Origin: JAVJQS01 sp040218815
GTDB taxonomy: Bacteria > Bacteroidota > Bacteroidia > Flavobacteriales_E > Vicingaceae
DNA: 64,000 nucleotides
Direction of reading: 5' to 3'
NCBI GenBank assembly: GCA_040218815.1
Contig: JAVJQS010000015.1
Span: 309,331 to 373,330 of the forward strand
Position numbers and translations under genes: made by a program. The notes under the pieces were generated by a model, which was given only the letters and a program-made list of their open reading frames with translations, did no database searches and had not been told where the DNA came from. Every line of letters begins with the position of its first letter. The stretch's first letter is position 1. Positions 58,789-64,000 of the stretch are shown one piece after another.

Positions 58789-59730
58789 ATGGAAAAACTT
58801 TCAACTCGAAATTTATTGGGAATAAAGCAGTTAAATGCTGCAGACATTGAGTTGATTTTTTCTACTGCTGATAACTTTAAAGAGGTTATCAATCGACCAA
58901 TTAAAAAAGTTCCATCGTTACGAGATATTACAATTGCTAATCTTTTTTTTGAAAACTCTACGCGAACAAAACTATCCTTTGAACTCGCTGAAAAGCGCCT
59001 ATCTGCTGACGTTATCAACTTTTCTGCATCTGCATCTTCAGTTTCCAAAGGAGAAACATTGATTGATACAGTAAATAATATTTTAGCCATGAAGGTAGAC
59101 ATGGTAGTAATGCGTCATCCAAATCCAGGAGCCTCAATTTTCTTATCAAAGCATATTAATGCGTCTATAATAAATGCAGGAGATGGGGCACATGAGCATC
59201 CTACACAAGCTTTGTTAGATGCTTATAGTATTAGGGGAAAATTGGGCAGTGTTAAATCCAAAAAGGTGGTAATTGTAGGAGATATTCTTCATTCTAGGGT
59301 TGCACTATCAAACATTTATTGCTTACAGAAGCTTGGTGCTAAAGTTATGGTTTGTGGACCGCCAACGTTGATTCCTAAACATATAAAAAGCCTAGGTGTG
59401 GAGGTGAGTTATAAATTAGACGATGCTTTGAACTGGGCAGATATTGCCATGATGTTACGAATTCAATTAGAACGGCAAAATAACGTCAATTCAGCTGAGG
59501 TAAGCTACTTTCCATCTCTTCGAGAATACCATAATTTGTATGGCTTAACAACTGAAAGGCTTAAACGGCAAAAAAATCCGCCTATCATCATGCACCCAGG
59601 GCCAATTAATAGAGGAGTGGAGATTTCATCTGAGGTAGCTGACTCTCCAAATTCGATTATCTTAAACCAAGTTGAAAATGGTGTTGCGGTGCGAATGGCA
59701 GTACTTTATTTGTTGGCGGAACAAAATTGA
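58789..59730 (+). CDS. pyrB: Aspartate carbamoyltransferase, catalytic subunit
   Basis: A 313-residue enzyme that makes N-carbamoyl-aspartate, the committed pyrimidine step. The carbamoyl-phosphate motif FFENSTRTKLSFELA is near residues 53-67. VVMRHPNPGAS near 104 and GDGAHEHPTQALLDAY near 130 carry further substrate ligands. HPGPINRGVEI is near 268. Length is normal (about 310). No regulatory subunit gene pyrI is adjacent. Confidence 0.97.
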   Translation: MEKLSTRNLLGIKQLNAADIELIFSTADNFKEVINRPIKKVPSLRDITIANLFFENSTRTKLSFELAEKRLSADVINFSASASSVSKGETLIDTVNNILAMKVDMVVMRHPNPGASIFLSKHINASIINAGDGAHEHPTQALLDAYSIRGKLGSVKSKKVVIVGDILHSRVALSNIYCLQKLGAKVMVCGPPTLIPKHIKSLGVEVSYKLDDALNWADIAMMLRIQLERQNNVNSAEVSYFPSLREYHNLYGLTTERLKRQKNPPIIMHPGPINRGVEISSEVADSPNSIILNQVENGVAVRMAVLYLLAEQN

Positions 59731-59806
59731 TGCTATAACAACAATCTCAAACGTTTAATTTTGAGTTTAGCTTAGGGCTCAACTGATTTATGACTTAAAA
59801 ATTTGA

Positions 59807-59814
59807 TACATTTG
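59807..59814 (+). promoter_or_regulatory. -7 element of the STAS/rnz operon
   Basis: TACATTTG is a perfect TAnnTTTG box 18 nt before the ATG at 59833. Confidence 0.6.
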
Positions 59815-59832
59815 CTTTAAAGGAATTTAAAT

Positions 59833-60228
59833 ATGAATTCAAATCCATATATCATTGAAAAAAAGGATCGCTACACTTTAATTAAAGTGTTGGAAGAAAA
59901 ATTTACTGCTAAAATTTCTCCAGAACTGAAAGCAGAGTTGGTTGACTTGAATAATAAAGGGTTAAAGAACATTATCTTCGATATGGAAGATGCTAGTTAT
60001 TGCGATTCTTCAGGCTTAAGCGTTATATTGGTTGCCAATAGAATTTGCAAGGAAAACAATGGATGTTTAGTGATTTGCAATTTAAAACCAGCCGTAGCTA
60101 AATTGATTGATATCTCTCAATTATCTAATGTGCTAAATATTACACCAAGTTTTTCCGAAGCTGAGGATTTTTTATTCATGGATGAAATTGAACGGGGCCT
60201 TGATGAATCGGCTTCTAGCCTGAATTAG
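59833..60228 (+). CDS. STAS domain protein (anti-sigma factor antagonist type)
   Basis: A 131-residue cytosolic protein with one STAS domain. The phosphorylatable serine lies in YCDSSGLSVILVANR (near residue 57), the segment that anti-sigma kinases modify in SpoIIAA/RsbV proteins. NIIFDMEDASYCDSSGL and VICNLKPAVAKLIDISQLSNVL complete the fold. The C-terminus is an acidic tail. No kinase or sigma factor is nearby. It abuts rnz with no gap, a pairing that occurs in other Bacteroidota. Confidence 0.88.
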   Translation: MNSNPYIIEKKDRYTLIKVLEEKFTAKISPELKAELVDLNNKGLKNIIFDMEDASYCDSSGLSVILVANRICKENNGCLVICNLKPAVAKLIDISQLSNVLNITPSFSEAEDFLFMDEIERGLDESASSLN

Positions 60229-61137
60229 ATGTCACTTTCAGTTTTAATTTTGGGTAGTGGCTCTGCATTACCTACTATCTCCTCTAATCAAAGTGCACAA
60301 ATTGTTGAACTTGGTAATCATCTATTTTTAGTGGATTGCGGTGAAGGCACACAAATTGAATTGAGGCGAAACAAAGTAAAAGTCCAAAAAATCGACCATA
60401 TTTTCATTTCCCATCTTCACGGGGATCATTTTTTTGGACTAGTAGGCTTACTATCTACCATGCACTTATTGGGTAGAAAAAAGGAATTAAACATTCATGG
60501 TCCTGCTGGTTTGGAGGAGATTGTTCAGATTCAGTTTCGTAATGCAGGCAGTCACCTTTCTTTTCAAATGAATTTTAACCTTGTGACTGATGGTGAGCAG
60601 GTGCTCTACGAGACCAGTAAACTAAAAGTATCTTCTTTAAAATTAAAACACAGAATTCCATGCTTTGGATTTTTGTTTCAAGAAAAAGAGGGATTAAGAA
60701 AATTAAAAGTAGAGGCATTGGCGAAATATAAAATACCAGTGCATGCACGAAAAGGAATTACTGAGGGTGAGGACTTTATAACTGAAGAGGGAGAACGTAT
60801 ACCCAATACCAAAATAACAAACGACCCTGAGTCTCCAGCTAGCTATGCATACTGCTCAGATACTGCATACTATGAAACACTTGTTTCAAAATTAAAAGGG
60901 GTTGACTTATTATATCATGAAGCTACCTTTTTAGAGAAAGAGCGTGCAAGAGCTAAAAAAACGTTTCACTCTACTGCTAAAGATGCCGCCAAAGTGGCAA
61001 ATTTGGCTGGTGTTAAAAAGCTATTACTTGGTCATTTCTCGAATCGTTATAAAGCAAAAGATGGTTTCTTGCAAGAAGCACGGCAAATATTTAAAGAATC
61101 TTATATTGCTGAAGAAGGAGCAACTTTCAATGCATAA
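60229..61137 (+). CDS. rnz: Ribonuclease Z
   Basis: A 302-residue metallo-beta-lactamase-fold endonuclease that trims the 3' ends of tRNA precursors. The metal motif HLHGDHFFGLVGLL is near residues 64-77. LVDCGEGTQIELRR near 35 and the C-terminal HSTAKDAAKVANLAGVKKLLLGHFSNRY (near 250-275), with the last histidine ligand, follow. The exosite region is short, as in bacterial RNase Z. Its ATG directly follows the STAS stop. Confidence 0.95.
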   Translation: MSLSVLILGSGSALPTISSNQSAQIVELGNHLFLVDCGEGTQIELRRNKVKVQKIDHIFISHLHGDHFFGLVGLLSTMHLLGRKKELNIHGPAGLEEIVQIQFRNAGSHLSFQMNFNLVTDGEQVLYETSKLKVSSLKLKHRIPCFGFLFQEKEGLRKLKVEALAKYKIPVHARKGITEGEDFITEEGERIPNTKITNDPESPASYAYCSDTAYYETLVSKLKGVDLLYHEATFLEKERARAKKTFHSTAKDAAKVANLAGVKKLLLGHFSNRYKAKDGFLQEARQIFKESYIAEEGATFNA

Positions 61138-61174
61138 TCTAACTAGAGAATACAGTTAGTACATTTTCTCTGAA

Positions 61175-62293
61175 CTAGAATAAACTGAGAAACTCAGATC
61201 TCATTTTAACATTAATAGCAACAGCAAGAATTAAACTTATAATTAATCCAATTCCAGCCATCATTACATCTTTCCCTATTATAAGTAGAGTTGTTCTAAC
61301 TGATTTTACCCTACGTTTTGCTCGCTTTTTTGTTATTGAAATTGCTAATTCACGTCCACCAAGTAAACCTAGAAATACCCAAGTTGTACTCATGGGAATC
61401 TGGCTCATTTCTTTGAAGTAGATAAGTATTAGTGCATAAACAAAATCAACAATTGTGGCTGAGCGGATGTCGGAAATTCCACTTTTTTCACTGACGATTT
61501 TTTGAATACGATCTCCTTTTAAGTAAAAGATTATGCCCAAGCCTAAAAAGATAAAAAGGCTAAATCCTAAGAATTGAGGAATAGATAAACTTCTCGGAAG
61601 AAATACTGCAATGTTAGCGGCATCTTGCATCACCCAAACTGACCACAAGGTGCCAGAAGTAATCCATTGAATAATCGTCCAAATGAAGTGCGGTTTACCC
61701 TTAAATTTTAGGTGAACAAATTTTCGTGCGAGCAACCAAACAACTATTGCAACTACAAAAGCGACTAAATAACCTGAAACACTCTTCGTCAATACGCTTA
61801 TAACGGCAGACGATTCCGTTGAAAATATGGTTAAGAGCAAAAAGGTAGTCGAAACAGGCATTCGCATCCGTGTAAGCACAATGAGAATCAAGGGGGCAAC
61901 TAATTGTAAAAAAGTAAAGCTTTTTGGCGCTACATCTAAGCCTGGTGTTTGGAGACGCTGGTAAGATACATCACCATTGTAAACAATGAAGCTATAAGTT
62001 ACTGTAGCTAGGAAGATTATTCCAATGTATAACCAGAGGTAATACCATTTGCGGTGCTGGTTAGAAACAATGAACGTTCCAATGGTTTGAATACTATCGT
62101 TGGCCACTGCTGAATAGCCAGCTAACACAAAGCCAAACCACATGGCAGCTTGAGGAAAAGGGGTAAGACTTCCAGCAAGAAAAAGCAGTATGGCTATAAT
62201 AAAAATAAATTTGCTCTCAGATTTTACAAAATCAAACAGACTTAGGATAAGCTCTCGTAGATCAGTGAAGTCAGAATATTTTTGTCTTGCCAT
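61175..62293 (-). CDS. Polytopic membrane protein, distantly PiT phosphate-permease-like
   Basis: A 372-residue protein with about nine to ten hydrophobic helices. Two internal segments look duplicated: RMPVSTTFLLLTIFST (near residue 144) and QIPMSTTWVFLGLLGGRELAI (near 297). The P-[IVM]-S-T-T pattern and the GYSAVANDSIQTIGT segment (near 60) recall PiT-family phosphate transporters, where the motif is GANDVANxxG and PxSTTH. The rest is divergent, so substrate and mechanism are inferred. It is transcribed towards rnz and divergently from mnmE. Confidence 0.6.
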   Translation of the reverse strand: MARQKYSDFTDLRELILSLFDFVKSESKFIFIIAILLFLAGSLTPFPQAAMWFGFVLAGYSAVANDSIQTIGTFIVSNQHRKWYYLWLYIGIIFLATVTYSFIVYNGDVSYQRLQTPGLDVAPKSFTFLQLVAPLILIVLTRMRMPVSTTFLLLTIFSTESSAVISVLTKSVSGYLVAFVVAIVVWLLARKFVHLKFKGKPHFIWTIIQWITSGTLWSVWVMQDAANIAVFLPRSLSIPQFLGFSLFIFLGLGIIFYLKGDRIQKIVSEKSGISDIRSATIVDFVYALILIYFKEMSQIPMSTTWVFLGLLGGRELAISITKKRAKRRVKSVRTTLLIIGKDVMMAGIGLIISLILAVAINVKMRSEFLSLF

Positions 62294-62387
62294 TTATTTT
62301 CTCAACAAGTTGCGAAGGTCAACTTCTTATGTTACCTCTGTATTAAGAGAATTAATTATTCGAAATTTTCCACGGCACTAGATTTAC

Positions 62388-62395
62388 TAATTTTG
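62388..62395 (+). promoter_or_regulatory. -7 element of mnmE
   Basis: TAATTTTG is a perfect TAnnTTTG box ending 4 nt before the ATG at 62400. Transcription would start at or beside the ATG, so the mRNA is predicted leaderless. Confidence 0.65.
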
Positions 62396-62399
62396 CTCG

Positions 62400-63800
62400 A
62401 TGATAGAAAATGACACCATTTGTGCACTTTCAACGCCATCAGGTTCTGGAGCTATAGGGGTAATTCGACTTTCTGGAGCTGATTCGATTCAAATCGTGGA
62501 ATCTATATTTGAAGGGAAGGAGCTTTCCAAACAAGCCACGCAGAGCTTGCATTTTGGGAAAATTGTCACTGGGGAAGAAGTAATAGATGAAGTAATGCTC
62601 AGTTTGTTTCGGGCGCCTAAATCTTACACGGGTGAAAATGTAATTGAACTTTCCTGTCATGGTTCCTCCTATATTTTAACTCAAGTAATTCAGTTGCTTT
62701 TGGAAAAAGGAGCACGATTGGCCAATCCGGGGGAATTTACCCAGCGGGCCTTCTTAAATGGCAAAATGGACTTGGCGCAAGCTGAGGCTGTAGCTGATTT
62801 AATTGCTTCAGAAAGCAAAATGGCGCATCAGTTGGCTTTAAATCAAATGCGCGGTGGCTTTTCAGAGAAAATTCAAGAATTGAGAAATGAATTGATACAG
62901 TTTACTTCCTTGATTGAATTGGAATTGGATTTTGCCGAAGAGGATGTGGAGTTTGCAGACCGCGATGATTTAAAAAACTTAGTCAATGGTTTATTGGAGA
63001 TGATCAATGCCTTGGTGGCTTCCTTTTCTACGGGAAACGTAATGAAGAATGGAATTCCTGTGGCTATTGTAGGACAGCCAAACGTGGGGAAATCTACCTT
63101 ATTAAATGCCTTGGTAAATGAAGAGAAAGCGATTGTTTCAGAGATTGCAGGAACCACTCGAGATAGCATTGAAGATGAAGTAACCATTGGAGGAATTAAC
63201 TTTCGGTTTATAGATACTGCCGGTATTCGAGAAACAAAAGATGTGGTAGAGAATATTGGCATCAAACGCACCTTTGAGATGATTGAGAAGGCCATGGTTG
63301 TGCTATACTTAGTAGATGCCATTGATGAAGATAAACATCAAATCCGACAAGTAATTGAAGAAATTCAGGCTAAAATTGAGGGTAAAGACAAGGAGCTTAT
63401 TGTATTGGCAAACAAAGTAGATAAGGGGAATTTTGACCTTTCGAATTTACCGGAAAGCCTCACTGAAAAATTTCCTAACGATGTAAAGGTGATTTATTTG
63501 AGCGCCTTAAAAAAATACCAGTTGGAGGACTTGACTGATGCGCTGCAAGCCTTAGCTAAAGATAAACTGCAAGGTGCCACCGATGTGATTGTGAGTAATG
63601 CGCGCCACCACCAAGCCTTAAAAACAGCAGGTGAAGCATTAGAGCGGGTACAAAATGGCTTGGAGAGTAACATCACAGGCGACTTTTTAGCCATGGACAT
63701 CCGACAAGCATTACATTATTTAGGTGAAATTACTGGCACCATTGAAATTGACCGCGACATACTGGGTACCATCTTCTCCCAATTTTGTATTGGTAAGTAA
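62400..63800 (+). CDS. mnmE: tRNA uridine-5-carboxymethylaminomethyl synthesis GTPase MnmE
   Basis: A 466-residue GTPase that with MnmG modifies C5 of U34 in several tRNAs. The N-terminal tetrahydrofolate-binding domain starts DTICALSTPSGSGAIGVIRLSG. The G domain has P-loop GQPNVGKSTLLNAL (near residue 227), IAGTTRDS (G2), DTAGIRET (G3) and ANKVDKG (G4). The C-terminal FCIGK has the catalytic cysteine. The gene is complete. An 89-bp tandem repeat begins 20 nt after the stop. Confidence 0.98.
   Translation: MIENDTICALSTPSGSGAIGVIRLSGADSIQIVESIFEGKELSKQATQSLHFGKIVTGEEVIDEVMLSLFRAPKSYTGENVIELSCHGSSYILTQVIQLLLEKGARLANPGEFTQRAFLNGKMDLAQAEAVADLIASESKMAHQLALNQMRGGFSEKIQELRNELIQFTSLIELELDFAEEDVEFADRDDLKNLVNGLLEMINALVASFSTGNVMKNGIPVAIVGQPNVGKSTLLNALVNEEKAIVSEIAGTTRDSIEDEVTIGGINFRFIDTAGIRETKDVVENIGIKRTFEMIEKAMVVLYLVDAIDEDKHQIRQVIEEIQAKIEGKDKELIVLANKVDKGNFDLSNLPESLTEKFPNDVKVIYLSALKKYQLEDLTDALQALAKDKLQGATDVIVSNARHHQALKTAGEALERVQNGLESNITGDFLAMDIRQALHYLGEITGTIEIDRDILGTIFSQFCIGK
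63783..63800 (+). other. mnmE 3' end: candidate attachment site for integrative elements
   Basis: TTTTGTATTGGTAAGTAA encodes FCIGK plus the stop codon. It is nearly identical to the 18-bp site at the 3' end of trmE/mnmE used by the SGI1 family of integrative elements, as I remember that site. Conservation of FCIGK alone could explain the match. No integrase is visible in the window. Confidence 0.4.
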
Positions 63801-63808
63801 ATGAGATA

Positions 63809-63828
63809 GAAAAGTGGGTACACTTTTC
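63809..63828. other. Inverted repeat at the left edge of the tandem array
   Basis: GAAAAGTG (63809-63816) and CACTTTTC (63821-63828) form a perfect 8-bp inverted repeat with a 4-nt spacer. The right arm is the start of the first 89-bp unit. The left arm is unique flank that resembles the AAGTG end of each unit. Confidence 0.5.
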
Positions 63829-64000
63829 GTTATCGAATTTATCCCGCAAGCCATTTCGTAGAAATGACTATCGGGATATTACCAATTCAAGGCTGTACTT
63901 AAGTGTATCCACTTTTCGTTATCGAATTTATCCCGCAAGCCATTTCGTAGAAATGACTATCGGGATATTACCAATTCAAGGCTGTACTTAAGTGTATCCA
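63821..64000. repeat. 89-bp perfect tandem repeat array, running off the window
   Basis: Unit 1 is 63821-63909 and unit 2 is 63910-63998, identical at all 89 positions. A third copy begins at 63999 and is cut by the window edge after two bases. Within each unit, ATCCCG (63841-63846) pairs with CGGGAT (63872-63877) and CATTTC (63852-63857) with GAAATG (63861-63866) around a 3-nt loop. An outer GAATT/AATTC pair (63835-63839 and 63884-63888) extends the stem. AAGTG and CACTT also pair across each junction. No frame of useful length and no spacer is seen. Confidence 0.95.

Noticed and set aside
63821..64000. CRISPR array
   Set aside because: The 89-bp units are directly adjacent and fully identical, with no variable spacers, and no cas gene is in the window.

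Overview
The window is about 64 kb of AT-rich, gene-dense chromosome from a member of the Bacteroidota. Several signs agree on this: TAnnTTTG -7 promoter boxes, two proteins with type IX secretion C-terminal domains (a type A metalloprotease and a CHU_C/gliding-type protein), Bacteroidota-type families (alternate GlmU, TIGR03643/DUF2805, WbqC, DUF6090) and the arrangement of alaS next to M23, MerR and sigma-54 regulator genes. Menaquinone is made by the futalosine route (mqnE, mqnA, mqnB and mqnD are present). Together with the T9SS this suggests a marine or gliding-type lineage in Flavobacteriales (Cryomorphaceae or Crocinitomicaceae-like) or Cytophagales. Genus cannot be decided from this sequence.

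Layout. 1-5.1 kb: a truncated TrkH-type K+ transporter, a YceI protein, DNA polymerase IV, an FAD oxidoreductase and sucD with a strong terminator. 5.1-8.7 kb: a minus-strand operon hemN-hemG-elyC. 8.7-13.7 kb: a CHY zinc-finger protein, a STAS-like protein, a solute-binding lipoprotein paired with an RND/MMPL exporter, and a hidden 55-aa membrane protein. 13.8-21.8 kb: alternate glmU, lon, a DUF2805 protein, and a WbqC / acyl-CoA carboxylase / DUF6090 / TauE run. 21.8-25.3 kb (minus): YwqK-like, mnmA, yitT and a lipoprotein. 25.4-34.2 kb: an AddB-like nuclease, a secreted M43 protease, mqnE, and pfkA-priA. 34.2-42.2 kb (minus): a DinB-superfamily protein, mqnA, proline dehydrogenase, fabD, a Bax inhibitor-like protein, folE with a PTPS-type gene, a large T9SS type B protein, and a MazEF-like toxin-antitoxin pair. 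42.3-48 kb: pepD-mqnB-mqnD-hldD and a large membrane protein. 48-56.3 kb: a glycosyltransferase, MerR, M23 peptidase, alaS, a sigma-54 response regulator without a DNA-binding domain, and an ABC-2 exporter. 56.4-63.8 kb: msrB, two exported unknowns, pyrR-pyrB, STAS-rnz, a PiT-like permease and mnmE.

Most of this is core metabolism and housekeeping: haem, menaquinone, tRNA wobble-uridine modification by MnmA and MnmE, pyrimidine synthesis, glycolysis, replication restart and proteolysis. I see no insertion sequence, prophage, CRISPR array, rRNA or tRNA gene.

The one clearly non-ordinary structure is at the right edge. Directly after the mnmE stop codon begins a perfect head-to-tail array of an 89-bp unit that carries a long interrupted hairpin and runs out of the window. 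The 3' end of mnmE is a known target of integrative elements in other bacteria, and here it closely matches that target. This junction is the best candidate for an undescribed system, but what lies beyond it cannot be seen.
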